NCBI RefSeq assembly: GCF_009928685.1
Contig: NZ_WWEO01000039.1
Location: forward strand, 186,001-250,000
DNA: 64,000 nucleotides
Direction of reading: 5' to 3'
From: Mucilaginibacter agri
Lineage (GTDB): Bacteria; Bacteroidota; Bacteroidia; Sphingobacteriales; Sphingobacteriaceae
Each line of letters begins with the position of its first letter. Positions within the stretch are counted from its first letter, which is position 1. The notes beneath the pieces were generated by a model, which did not search any database, was not told the origin of the DNA, and was given only the letters and a program-made list of their open reading frames with translations. Position numbers and translations under genes: made by a program. Below, piece by piece: positions 1 through 8,404 of this stretch.

Positions 1-1677
1 CAGGCCAAACCGTTAGCGCCTGGCTTGTACTGGCGCATGTGGCCGTGGCAATATGCTATTACCATGGCTCCCTTTACCATTATTGAGCAAGGTAGCCTCG
101 GGCTGGTAAAGGCCAAAGATGGTGCTGCGTTAGATACCGGCCGTGTATTGGGTAAACCGGTAGAATGCGATAAGTTTCAGGACGCACAAGCTTTCCTGGA
201 AAATAATGGTCAGAAAGGTCCTCAGGCTGCTTTTTTAACACCGGGTAACTATCGTATCAATACCTTTTTGTTTGAAATTGAAAAGGTGCCGATTACACAG
301 GTGCATGAAAACAAGGTGGGTATTGTTACCACTTTGGACGGTGAACCACTGGAGAAAGGCGACATTGCCGGCGGTTCGGTAATTGGCCACCGTAACTACC
401 AGGACCCTATTGCATTTATTAATGCTGGCGGAAAAAAAGGCTTGCAGGAAGATGTGATCCTGGCGGGTACTTATTACATGAACCCCTGGTTTGTGCTGGT
501 GGAACAGGTAGATATGATGCACATCCCTATTGGTTATGTGGGTGTGGTTAACTCGTTCGTTGGCCCCGAAGGTAAAGATACCAGCGGCGATAACTTTAAA
601 CACGGTAACATTGTGCACAAGGGCCAAAAAGGTGTTTGGGACGAACCGCTTGACCCTGGTAAACACCCGGTAAACATTTATACCCATGGGGTAGAGGTGG
701 TGCCAACAACCAACATTGTACTAAACTGGGCTAACAGCCGCAGCGAAGCGCATGAGCTGGATAAAAATCTGAATACGATAAGCGTACGCTCTTTCGACGG
801 TTTTACATTTAACCTCGATGTATCACAGATTATCCACATACCTCGTAACGAAGCGCCAAAGGTAATTGCGCGTTTCGGTAAAATGCGAAACCTGGTATCG
901 CAGGTGCTTGAGCCTACCATCGCCAACTACTTTCGCAACGCGGCGCAAAAAAGTGATGTAATTGGTTTCTTAACCAACCGTTCGCAAAGGCAGGACGATG
1001 CTAAAGGGCATATCAGTCAGGTACTGGCAGATTACAATGTGGTTGGTGTAGACACGCTGATTGGTGATATTATTCCGCCGGAAGCATTGATGAAAACCAT
1101 GACCGACCGTAAGTTGGCCGAAGAAGAGCGCCATACTTACGAGATCCAGAAAAGTGCGCAAATTGAGCGTAAGGAATTTGAAAGTGCAAAAGCAGGTGCG
1201 GATATGCAACCGGAAATTGTGAAATCAACCCGTCAGGTAGAGATCAATACGCAAATGGCCGCAGCCAAAGTCGCCGCTGCCAAGGGTGATGCCGAATCGA
1301 GGGTGATTAACGCTAAAGCCGATGCCGAAAACCGAACTATTAATGCGAAGGCAGATGCAGAAGCTAAAACCATTATTGCCAAAGCAGACGCTAACGCCAC
1401 CGAGGTAAATGGTGGTGCCGAAGCAGGTAAAATTAAAGCCATTGGTTTGGCCGAGGCCGAGGTAACCAAACAAAAAACGGAGGCCATGGGTACCGAACAA
1501 TACGCTATAGTTCGTGTAGCCGAAGCCTTAGCCAGCAATGGTATCAAATTGGTACCAGAAATATTGGTTAACGGTAAAGACGGCGGCAGCGCCGGAATGG
1601 TTGATGCCTTAATTGGTTCCGAGCTGTTTAAAAAACTGCAAAAGGATAATAGTAAAGAAGACAAAACGGAAGCTTAA
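1..1677 (+). CDS. Flotillin-like SPFH/band 7 protein, 5' end cut by window
   Basis: The frame is open from the first base, so the true start lies upstream and about 558 residues are visible. The N-terminal two thirds read as SPFH/band 7 repeats, with recurring I..GYVGVV and VGIVTTLDG beta-strand motifs. Roughly residues 360 to 500 form a long Ala/Lys/Glu-rich coiled coil with repeated KADAE units, the flotillin signature. The C-terminus is a short charged tail after a VPEILVNG segment. Such proteins assemble into oligomeric membrane scaffolds. No transmembrane segment is visible in the part present; an anchor may lie upstream. The family call is firm but the cellular role is not known. It is followed by a hairpin terminator. 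Confidence 0.85.
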   Translation, partial: QAKPLAPGLYWRMWPWQYAITMAPFTIIEQGSLGLVKAKDGAALDTGRVLGKPVECDKFQDAQAFLENNGQKGPQAAFLTPGNYRINTFLFEIEKVPITQVHENKVGIVTTLDGEPLEKGDIAGGSVIGHRNYQDPIAFINAGGKKGLQEDVILAGTYYMNPWFVLVEQVDMMHIPIGYVGVVNSFVGPEGKDTSGDNFKHGNIVHKGQKGVWDEPLDPGKHPVNIYTHGVEVVPTTNIVLNWANSRSEAHELDKNLNTISVRSFDGFTFNLDVSQIIHIPRNEAPKVIARFGKMRNLVSQVLEPTIANYFRNAAQKSDVIGFLTNRSQRQDDAKGHISQVLADYNVVGVDTLIGDIIPPEALMKTMTDRKLAEEERHTYEIQKSAQIERKEFESAKAGADMQPEIVKSTRQVEINTQMAAAKVAAAKGDAESRVINAKADAENRTINAKADAEAKTIIAKADANATEVNGGAEAGKIKAIGLAEAEVTKQKTEAMGTEQYAIVRVAEALASNGIKLVPEILVNGKDGGSAGMVDALIGSELFKKLQKDNSKEDKTEA

Positions 1678-1696
1678 TTTTTGTAATGTTTTGATG

Positions 1697-1732
1697 AGAA
1701 AAAGGGCGCCCGAGAGGGGGCTCTTTTTTTGT
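1697..1732 (+). terminator. Rho-independent terminator after the SPFH gene
   Basis: A-rich left arm, GC-rich hairpin (GGGCGCCC near 1704) and a run of seven T at 1724-1730, starting about 20 nt after the stop codon. Confidence 0.65.
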
Positions 1733-1736
1733 TCCT

Positions 1737-1838
1737 TTCCCTCCTCGGGGAGGGGGTGTAATGGGTTGAGCATGGCAGGGAGGGGTTTCTCCAAACGCTT
1801 TTAGAAAACCCCTCCCTAGCCCTCCCGGGGGAGGGAAT
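1737..1838. repeat. Palindromic CCCTCC/GGGAGG repeat element
   Basis: Long imperfect inverted repeat. The left arm begins TTCCCTCCTCGGGGAGGG and the right arm ends with its near complement at 1838, with an inner pair GGGAGGGGTTTCT/AGAAAACCCCTCCC. The same family recurs at 27679-27829 and 47358-47460, and as a short hairpin at 32302-32333. Confidence 0.7.
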
Positions 1839-1848
1839 TTTTAATAAA

Positions 1849-1886
1849 CAATAAAGGCATCCCAACCGGAATGCCTTTATTGTTTT
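1849..1886. terminator. Bidirectional terminator hairpin
   Basis: Perfect 12-bp stem (CAATAAAGGCAT and its complement ATGCCTTTATTG) with a 10-nt loop, lying about 13 nt downstream of the minus-strand anti-sigma stop. It can serve both converging genes. Confidence 0.6.
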
Positions 1887-1898
1887 AATATCTATTAT

Positions 1899-2393
1899 TT
1901 AGCGACTTTTCAATTGTCGCATTTCTATTTTCATTTCGTCTAGTTGCTTTTGCGCCTGGCGGTTTTCGAGGTAGAAATATATCGCGAAGCCTAAAAATAT
2001 CTTACCTAAAACAAACACGGCGGCAAATACCCATTTCCATGCTTTGTTAATTCGCATGAGGTTAGACTCAGCCTCAACTTCAATAAATTGCTGCTCGCGT
2101 GGTTTTTTGTATTCTTCCTTTTTAGGGCCATGTTCTTTTAAACGTAGGGTGTGTGGCTCTGGTTTAATCAGCTCATTAAGGTTGTCTTCTATTTTTTGCC
2201 AGGCAGTTGGTGGCGGTTTTATAGCCATAGCCTGTGCAATACGTTCCATGTCAACCTCAAGCTCAAAAAGGGCTTGTTTTACTTCCGGGTATCGCTCTTT
2301 ATAATCCAGCAACTCGCGGGCCTCTTTCTCAGAAGCCGAGCCTAATACATAAGCTTCTAACGCGCCACTATCTATGTATTCTTTTATATTCAC
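1899..2393 (-). CDS. Short anti-sigma-factor-like membrane protein
   Basis: 164 residues. The N-terminus MNIKEYIDSGALEAYVLG aligns with the start of the RskA-type anti-sigma factor encoded at 61262-62098, so it is read as the cytoplasmic sigma-binding domain (about residues 1-60). A charged linker follows, then one transmembrane helix (about 118-142, WVFAAVFVLGKIFLGFAIYF), then a short coiled tail with QLDEMKIEMRQL. The large extracytoplasmic RskA domain of the paralogue is absent, so any signal input must differ. The start is GTG and overlaps the TGA stop of the upstream sigma-like gene by 4 nt (GTGA), indicating translational coupling. The role is inferred from paralogy and position. Confidence 0.65.
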   Translation of the reverse strand: MNIKEYIDSGALEAYVLGSASEKEARELLDYKERYPEVKQALFELEVDMERIAQAMAIKPPPTAWQKIEDNLNELIKPEPHTLRLKEHGPKKEEYKKPREQQFIEVEAESNLMRINKAWKWVFAAVFVLGKIFLGFAIYFYLENRQAQKQLDEMKIEMRQLKSR

Positions 2394-2842
2394 GATGCCT
2401 TCCTTATTATAGCAAAAGCTTCTCGTAAAGCTTTCCGAATTAAATCCTCTGTTTTACCTAACTCCTGTGCAAGTTGCGCCGTTGTTTTGCCGTAGTAATA
2501 TATACTGCAAAAAACCGCATGCTGCTCATCATTCATTAACGCCGAAAACTTATTTGCAGTATTCGGGAACTTCGCTTCTGAAGTTGTATCAGCATACATC
2601 GTGCCAGCTAGATAAGTGCGCGCAAGCCGCTGCAACTCACACCATGTATTAACACCGTCGCCGGTTATTCGGTCTATGTGTTGCGGTATGGTCTCAAAAA
2701 TACTTACTAAATGCTCTTCGGCCTTGTCCCTATCTTTTACAATTTCTAAAAGATAGCCCAATAGCATCCCTGCGTACCTATCGTACAGGTTATGTAAGGC
2801 GAAGGAAGTTTGCTCCTGTAAAATCTGCCGTTGCGGTTTCAA
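2390..2842 (-). CDS. Degenerate ECF sigma-70-like factor
   Basis: 150 residues with ECF architecture: a region 2-like helical half (about 10-85, ALHNLYDRYAGMLLGYL) and a region 4 helix-turn-helix (about 100-148, TTAQLAQELGKTEDLIRK). Compared with the canonical factor at 62100-62651, region 2 lacks the aromatic/basic stretch normally used for promoter melting and -10 contact (DKIRSKD there). The start is TTG; the next in-frame Met is too far inside. It forms an operon with the anti-sigma-like gene through a 4-nt overlap. It could be a divergent sigma factor or a sigma-derived DNA-binding protein that no longer melts promoters. Confidence 0.6.
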   Translation of the reverse strand: MKPQRQILQEQTSFALHNLYDRYAGMLLGYLLEIVKDRDKAEEHLVSIFETIPQHIDRITGDGVNTWCELQRLARTYLAGTMYADTTSEAKFPNTANKFSALMNDEQHAVFCSIYYYGKTTAQLAQELGKTEDLIRKALREAFAIIRKAS

Positions 2843-3156
2843 ATAATCTCTGTCTAAGTATCAATCCAACTTCTTTAACCTATTTAAAGTTTAGGTAAAT
2901 GTGCTCTAATTATAAATGAGCATCATCATCATTAGTGTAAAAATAAATAAAAATAAACCAATACAGCAAGTGTTATTGTAAAGCATTTTGTTCACTGCAC
3001 AGCATGAATAAAGCCAGAGGGAATGAATAAAATGAATCGGCCTATGTCCCTCTTTATTAGATATTTTCGATAGGTAGTTCCCCGATTAACTGTAAAATTA
3101 TGGGCTTTTGCGCATCATTCTGAAGCCTCGGGATAGCTTAACTATCACTGCGTGCT
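2843..3156. other. Intergenic region between divergent genes
   Basis: AT-rich, 314 nt, and should hold the promoters of the sigma-like operon and the secreted-protein operon. One hairpin is visible at about 3006-3058 (AATAAAGCC-AGAGGGA paired with TCCCTCTTTATT). A short ATC repeat lies near 2922. No TAnnTTTG box with a good -33 partner was found. Confidence 0.5.
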
Positions 3157-4839
3157 GTGTACAAAATCAGAAAATTGCCCATTATATTTCGCGGTCTCAC
3201 TCTGCTGCTTTGCTTAGTGGGTATAAGCCAATTTGCTTGGGGGCAATGTACATATTCCACAAGGTTGTACGCTACTGCCACTCCACAGGTTAACGCAGGG
3301 TTATTAACGTCAGTCGACAATCCTGGTAACGCGGCAGATGGAAATCCATCTACTTTTTCTGTAATGAACAGACTTGTGGGCGTCGGTAATTTAATTACGG
3401 TTACACAATACTTGTCATTCCCCAGCCAAATTACTTCAGGAACACCTGTTACTGTGAAAGTGAATCTTCCGGCTGGGTTGATATCCTTACTTGGAGGTGT
3501 GCAAATACAGCCATTTACGGGTTTAAATTATAGTGTCCTAACCGGTTGGCAGGCAAATGCTGCGGGCTCAGGCACTACCGTATCATCATTAGTAGGCGTA
3601 GCCGCAGGCGCAGGCGATATGGAATTAACAGTTACGCCAACAGCCAACTATGATGGGGTATGGGTAACCATGTCGGGTGTAGCAGTAGGGCAAAGCATGA
3701 AACTGTATGATGCCTACGTAATGAAAACTACACCAACACAATCCGACTGCGGTACCGCCGTTGATGTATTAGCTGGTACGAGGGCTGCCCTCGGAATCAG
3801 CTTGCTTAACGCATCGGGTACCGTTGATAACCCTACTAATGCAATTGACAATGATGCCACCACCTATGCCCAGTTAAATGTAGGCGCGCAGGTGTTAAGC
3901 GAGGCATATCTTACAACTATCTTTAATACCCCTTCCCAACCCGGTGATGTGGTGCGCATGCTATTGCGGAACGTAAGTGGCGGGCTGCTTAACCTGGGAT
4001 TGATCTCCAATTTTACCATACAACTCTATAATGGAAGTACGCCGGTTGGCTCTCCAATTCTTAGTGCTTCAAGTGCGCTTAAGCTCACCGCCCTAAGCGG
4101 TACATCCGTTAGTGATTTGTACCAGTTGGATATTAGTTCACTGTCTACCGATCTTCCTTTCGACAGGGTAGATATACAAATCGGGGGCGTTGCCGCAGTG
4201 GGAACCTCGCTGCGGGTTTATGATGTAAGGCGCCTGCCGGCTACGCCAGTAACCTCAATGGATGGCGTTACGTCTTCGTCCAAATCGGTTTGCCAGGGTA
4301 GCTCGTCAACGCTGGCAGTAAGCAACCCACAAAGCAGTTGTACTACTTATAGCTGGTATAGTTCGGCAAGCGGGGGCACTGCTTTAGCAACAGGTACTTC
4401 TTATACTCCACCAGCTTCAGGCTTAGGGGCTACCAATACTTATTATGTACAGGCCAATCGTACCGGCTGTACCGAGGTTAGCGATCGTATACCAGTAACT
4501 ATCAATGTAAATCCATCGCCAACTATATCTTACTCGGTTACACCACGAACATGTAAAGGCACAACAACAGCAAGTATGTCTTATAGTTCGTCTAATACGC
4601 CTACCACGTACAGCATTGTTTGGAACGCCCCGGCATTGGCGGTTGGTTTTACTAATGTAACAAATGCCGTTTTACCTGTAGGTACGCTTACGGTAGCTGT
4701 ACCCGCAGGTGCTGCCGCCAATACCTATACCGGCACCATTACCGTGCAAAACGGTAACGGTTGCTTAAGCACGGGCGCGCCCTTTAGTGTAATTGTGGAC
4801 GACAAACCAACCTCACCGGTACTTACTGTAGCAAATTAA
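3157..4839 (+). CDS. Secreted Ig-like surface protein
   Basis: 560 residues with a signal peptide (hydrophobic LTLLLCLVGISQFAWGQ, cleavage near residue 30). Two related beta domains follow at about 30-190 and 200-360; both contain NP-N-A-D/DN-D-T motifs like discoidin-type adhesins. An Ig-like repeat with SVCQGSSSTLAV and TYSWYSSASGG lies at about 375-455, the repeat type common in Bacteroidota adhesins. The protein stops at PTSPVLTVAN, a linker motif normally found between such repeats, and has no recognisable T9SS sorting domain. The start is GTG shortly after an in-frame stop; a TTG six codons later is the alternative. First gene of a four-gene unit ending in porP/sprF. Confidence 0.75.
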   Translation: MYKIRKLPIIFRGLTLLLCLVGISQFAWGQCTYSTRLYATATPQVNAGLLTSVDNPGNAADGNPSTFSVMNRLVGVGNLITVTQYLSFPSQITSGTPVTVKVNLPAGLISLLGGVQIQPFTGLNYSVLTGWQANAAGSGTTVSSLVGVAAGAGDMELTVTPTANYDGVWVTMSGVAVGQSMKLYDAYVMKTTPTQSDCGTAVDVLAGTRAALGISLLNASGTVDNPTNAIDNDATTYAQLNVGAQVLSEAYLTTIFNTPSQPGDVVRMLLRNVSGGLLNLGLISNFTIQLYNGSTPVGSPILSASSALKLTALSGTSVSDLYQLDISSLSTDLPFDRVDIQIGGVAAVGTSLRVYDVRRLPATPVTSMDGVTSSSKSVCQGSSSTLAVSNPQSSCTTYSWYSSASGGTALATGTSYTPPASGLGATNTYYVQANRTGCTEVSDRIPVTINVNPSPTISYSVTPRTCKGTTTASMSYSSSNTPTTYSIVWNAPALAVGFTNVTNAVLPVGTLTVAVPAGAAANTYTGTITVQNGNGCLSTGAPFSVIVDDKPTSPVLTVAN

Positions 4840-4873
4840 AACCTAGAAAATAACCCCTCAAAATCCCAAGAAC

Positions 4874-5560
4874 ATGAAAAAATCAATACTCTTCAAAATC
4901 CTGATCCCGATGATCATGATGATTGCCGCTACTACCGTAAAAGCGCAAATTACTACATTGGCTGGTTTACCTGGCGCTGCCGCAGCCTATTGCGCCGGCG
5001 AAGCCGTGAAACTGGCCGCCGCCTCAACAGGTACAACATTTGTGTGGAAACGTTACCCAGGAAAAGATTTATTAGGCACGCCCGTAACCTTAACAGAAAC
5101 CACGGCCAATTTATCCGACGTACCCACAGCGCCAGGGTATTATACCTACGTGTCGATAGCATCAAACGCTAATTGTACTTCAGATGTGTCGACTCCTGTT
5201 ACCATATATGCATTGCCTACAATTAGCGCCGCCATAACAGGCCCAACCACTGCCTGCGTAAGTGACCTAGCCTCAAAAACTTTAACGGCAACCGCTTCTA
5301 ATTTAGAAACTGCAGATACAGAAGTATTTGGCTACACGTATAAATGGTTTAAAAATGGTACGGCTATTACCGGCGCTACAGGTTCAACTTATACGTTAAG
5401 CCCTACCACTGATGCCGCAATTGGCAGCCAGGCCTTTACCGTACAGGTGAGTTATGTACTTACCAGCCATGGCGGCAGTAATTGCATGCAAACGTCTAGT
5501 GCCGCTAACGTAGATGTACAGGCTAACCCAACCACACCAGTTGTAACTATTCAGCCTTAA
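4874..5560 (+). CDS. Secreted Ig-like repeat protein
   Basis: 228 residues with a clear signal peptide (MKKSILFKILIPMIMMIAA, cleavage near VKAQ). It then has about two Ig-like repeats, each with a Trp in strand C (FVWKRYPG, YKWFKNGTAI) and a single pair of Cys. It ends NPTTPVVTIQP, the same closing motif as the preceding protein, again without a CTD sorting domain. It lies 34 nt after the previous stop and 36 nt before the next start, so the three secreted genes look co-transcribed. Without its own CTD it may stay periplasmic or be displayed by binding a partner. Function is unknown. Confidence 0.7.
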   Translation: MKKSILFKILIPMIMMIAATTVKAQITTLAGLPGAAAAYCAGEAVKLAAASTGTTFVWKRYPGKDLLGTPVTLTETTANLSDVPTAPGYYTYVSIASNANCTSDVSTPVTIYALPTISAAITGPTTACVSDLASKTLTATASNLETADTEVFGYTYKWFKNGTAITGATGSTYTLSPTTDAAIGSQAFTVQVSYVLTSHGGSNCMQTSSAANVDVQANPTTPVVTIQP

Positions 5561-5596
5561 TCCGTACACAAGCCAACTAACTTGACCTATAAATAA

Positions 5597-6562
5597 ATGG
5601 TTAACCTAAAAGTAATTACTGCTTTTATGGTTTTACTGATGCTTGCAGCAAGGGGGAGCGGCGCTAATGCCGCTCCCCTCCCTGCAGGTCAAACGGTGAC
5701 CATTATCCAGGGACAAACGGCCACCTTAAAGGCGGCTGCAAATCCCGGGGCGGGATTTCAATGGCTAAAAAATGGAGAAATTATTGCCGGGGCTATCAAA
5801 AACACTTACGTGGTTAACAGCCCGGGTAGTTATCAGGTAATGAGTACAAACAGTAATTGTACTTCAGCATTGTCGGACCCCGTAAATGTGATCATACAAC
5901 CAAATCAGGCCAGTTCGCCGGCTGACATGTCGATCATTCTTACTTCGGCGCTGAACTCGATGAATATCGACAACCCTTTTACCTACACCATTATGATTAA
6001 AAACAACGGGCCGGCTACTGCTAATACGATCAATGTTGCGAACCGGGTGCCCGACGAACTTGCTTTTCAGCAGTTGACTGCCCCGGCAAAAGGTAACGCG
6101 GTTTATGAAGGTTACGATAAGAAAATAACATGGAAGCTGGACGGAATGTCAATCGGCGAAACAGCATCGCTTGATTACTTGGTGAAAGCTGTAAAGCAGG
6201 GTACTATCTCAAGTACGGCTACAGTGAGCGCCGCAACACCAGACCCGGATTTGAGCAATAATACTGCTACTAATACTATCAGCATTGCGGGATTAACTAT
6301 ACCGAATGTGTTTACACCGAATGGTGATGGCGTCAATGATACTTTTATAATCCCTGGCTTAGGTATTTACACAGCTAATGAGCTTACGGTAATGAACAGG
6401 TGGGGATCAACAGTGTATCAAAAGAAAGCGTACAATAACGAATGGAATGGAGAGGGGCTTAACGAAGGAACTTATTTCTACCTGCTAAAGGTACAGGATG
6501 CTAATGGAAAGTGGGATGTGTATAAAGGGTATATAACCCTGTTGAGGACGAGAGCAAATTAA
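5597..6562 (+). CDS. T9SS type B sorting-domain protein with DUF11-like domain
   Basis: 321 residues. Signal peptide at 1-26 ([20 protein letters not shown]), Ig-like repeat at about 27-105 ([14 protein letters not shown]), a DUF11-type repeat at about 110-232 ([18 protein letters not shown], then [13 protein letters not shown]), and a gliding-motility-associated type B C-terminal domain from about 234 ([16 protein letters not shown], later [22 protein letters not shown]). This CTD directs export by the type IX secretion system and usually depends on a neighbouring PorP/SprF partner, which is encoded 8 nt downstream. The family call is firm; its ligand or filament role is inference. Confidence 0.85.
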   Translation: MVNLKVITAFMVLLMLAARGSGANAAPLPAGQTVTIIQGQTATLKAAANPGAGFQWLKNGEIIAGAIKNTYVVNSPGSYQVMSTNSNCTSALSDPVNVIIQPNQASSPADMSIILTSALNSMNIDNPFTYTIMIKNNGPATANTINVANRVPDELAFQQLTAPAKGNAVYEGYDKKITWKLDGMSIGETASLDYLVKAVKQGTISSTATVSAATPDPDLSNNTATNTISIAGLTIPNVFTPNGDGVNDTFIIPGLGIYTANELTVMNRWGSTVYQKKAYNNEWNGEGLNEGTYFYLLKVQDANGKWDVYKGYITLLRTRAN

Positions 6563-6570
6563 GTAAAGCA

Positions 6571-7572
6571 ATGAAAAAGGCCATTTTAATAATCATATTT
6601 ATAACCAGTGCTGTTTGTGCCAGGGCACAACAGGATGCGCAGGTTACGCAATATATTTTTAATGGAATTTATATTAACCCGGCGTACTCCGGGTATAAGG
6701 AAGATCTGTATGTACAATCATACTACCGCTCGCAATGGGTTGGTATTACAGGTGCGCCCAAAAGTTTCGCCGTGGCAGGTGACGGCTCATTTATGAATGG
6801 AAATGTGGGGCTGGGTGTGGTTTTAACTAACGACCAAATAGGCGCGCAAAGCGTTCTCACAGGTTATATCAATTACGCTTACCGGATAAGGGTTGGAGAG
6901 AATGAAAACTCGCGATTGGCCTTTGGATTGGCCGCCGGTATGATGCAGTTGGGCATAGATGGCTCTAAACTTAACGCGGTACAACCCGGCGATGCGGCCG
7001 TGCCGGTATCATCCCAAAGCCGGATAGCGCCTGATGCTAATTTCGGGATCTATTATTCCACCGAAAATTATTTTGCAGGTGTTTCTGCCACTAATATATT
7101 GGCGCGTTTTGTATTGAAAAAAGACGAATCGAATATATTGGTACCTATTCCACAACCGCATTTCTATCTCACCGCAGGTGCGTTGATATCTATTAACGAC
7201 CAAACAAAATTTAAACCTGTAGTGCTATTAAAAGACGACGTAAAAGGCCCAACATCATTGGATGTTGACGGTTTTATTTTGCTGAACGAACGCCTCAGTT
7301 TCGGCGCGTTCTACCGCAGTTCCGTTAAACTCTATCCCAAAAACAACCTCCAGAATGATCTGCCAAGTCAGAACGCTTTTGGTGGTATTATAGAATTTTT
7401 CGCCACCCCCAATCTCCGCATTGGCTATTCTTATGATCACGCCTTAAACGCCCTGAGCAACTATAACTACGGCAGTCACGAGTTCTCCGTGGGTTTATAT
7501 ATAGATAAAGTAGGCTCAAACCGTACTGGAAGTTATAGTGGTAGTGATGGGAGAAGGTGTTATAAGTTTTAG
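6571..7572 (+). CDS. PorP/SprF family outer-membrane protein
   Basis: 333 residues. A signal peptide (about 1-20, ending ARAQQ) precedes the PorP/SprF hallmark QYIFNGIYINPAYSGYKEDL and a beta-barrel pattern with periodic aromatic residues (YYRSQWVGITGAPKSF, FGAFYRSSVKLYPKN, IGYSYDHALNAL). Family members are T9SS accessory barrels; SprF of Flavobacterium is needed for secretion and attachment of the SprB adhesin, whose CTD is also type B. Its position directly after a type B CTD protein fits that partnership. It is the last gene of the unit. The C-terminal dozen residues are Ser/Gly-rich rather than a strand, which is slightly unusual. Confidence 0.9.
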   Translation: MKKAILIIIFITSAVCARAQQDAQVTQYIFNGIYINPAYSGYKEDLYVQSYYRSQWVGITGAPKSFAVAGDGSFMNGNVGLGVVLTNDQIGAQSVLTGYINYAYRIRVGENENSRLAFGLAAGMMQLGIDGSKLNAVQPGDAAVPVSSQSRIAPDANFGIYYSTENYFAGVSATNILARFVLKKDESNILVPIPQPHFYLTAGALISINDQTKFKPVVLLKDDVKGPTSLDVDGFILLNERLSFGAFYRSSVKLYPKNNLQNDLPSQNAFGGIIEFFATPNLRIGYSYDHALNALSNYNYGSHEFSVGLYIDKVGSNRTGSYSGSDGRRCYKF

Positions 7573-7733
7573 TAATAATATTTCTATCGCGATTTATCAG
7601 GCTGAGGATCTCGAAGCCTTCCCCTCCACCCGTCATGCTGAACTTGTTTCAGCACCCCACATGCTGAGTATATAATGCAATCCGTTTTCCATTAGGAAAG
7701 GGTTGTATGTGACATGAATCGTTAGTGGGTGTC

Positions 7734-7760
7734 ACTTTCTTTTTTCCGCAAAAAGAAAGT
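7734..7760. repeat. ACTTTCTTTTT hairpin repeat
   Basis: Perfect 11-bp inverted repeat with a 5-nt loop, followed by AACCAAAG. A related hairpin with the same trailing bases is at 59224-59245. Confidence 0.55.
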
Positions 7761-7906
7761 AACCAAAGAAAAACTCGTGGTTGCTTTATTTTCTGTTAAA
7801 AGTCAGTGCTTAGGCAAGTGTTGTGCTTCCCGAAAATCATGAGGCCACAATAATTAACGTATGTTAAGATAGCGGTAGATTCGGATTGAAACTCAATTAT
7901 AAACTT

Positions 7907-7986
7907 GTCATTGCGAGGTACGAAGCAATCTCGTCGTAACCCTGTTCGAAATCCATAACTACCAGTTTGCTTCGTACCTCAATGAA
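7907..7986. repeat. REP-like palindrome, TCATTGCGAGG family, copy 1
   Basis: The left arm TCATTGCGAGGTACGAAGCA (from 7908) is matched by a right arm at 7967-7985 that lacks two bases of the stem. The same arms occur at 53391-53469. Looks like a non-autonomous REP/BIME element. Confidence 0.75.
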
Positions 7987-8074
7987 CTCTTATTAGAAGA
8001 GCAGTATCGAAGAAGTGTTCAATTTCAATGGCCTATTATTATATTAGTGCGATTTACTCTCATTAATAAGAGCT

Positions 8075-8404
8075 TTGATTAATAAAGAAAATAGATTTAT
8101 TATTACTCCACCTAAAATTTATGGATGGAGCATTATTGCTTTTTTACTTTTTGTAATTGTACTTATTCCAATGTTGAGCGCAGGTCATCCAGGAGGAGAA
8201 CAAGTTCCTCTTACACTGTTGTCCCATGCGATTAATTGTTTAATAATATGCCTTCTGATAATCAGTATTGTAACCACCTTTGTTTTTTGGCAATGGTTTA
8301 AAAAAAGGTGGTATGTAAATGTGGGTGTGTTTATAATAATAAGTTATCTATTAATACAAGTTTACTTAATTAATGGGCAGAACTTAAATTCTATTCTCCC
8401 CTAA
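8075..8404 (+). CDS. Small membrane protein, unknown
   Basis: 109 residues with three predicted membrane segments (about 17-35 IIAFLLFVIVLIPML, 48-71 and 80-99). No family recognised and no catalytic residues visible. The start is TTG; no in-frame ATG lies near it. The gene is noticeably more AT-rich than its neighbours, which may indicate recent acquisition or weak selection. Its TAA stop overlaps the TAG stop of the convergent uxaC gene by 4 nt, so the two 3' ends share bases. It could be a real accessory membrane protein or a decaying gene. Confidence 0.45.
   Translation: MINKENRFIITPPKIYGWSIIAFLLFVIVLIPMLSAGHPGGEQVPLTLLSHAINCLIICLLIISIVTTFVFWQWFKKRWYVNVGVFIIISYLLIQVYLINGQNLNSILP

Larger units (their letters stand above)
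7573..8074. other. Repeat-rich intergenic region
   Basis: No gene seen. It contains a solo palindrome arm at 7634-7661 (same sequence family as 22431-22528), a hairpin at 7734-7760 (ACTTTCTTTTT and its complement) followed by AACCAAAGAAAA, and a palindromic repeat at 7907-7986. It appears to be a landing zone for small dispersed repeats. Confidence 0.6.

Noticed and set aside
1609..1865. Short open frames across the intergenic region after the SPFH gene
   Set aside because: They run through terminators and a palindromic repeat and have no coding character.
2843..3156. Riboswitch or structured RNA upstream of the secreted-protein genes
   Set aside because: Only one simple hairpin is visible; no known riboswitch core was recognised.
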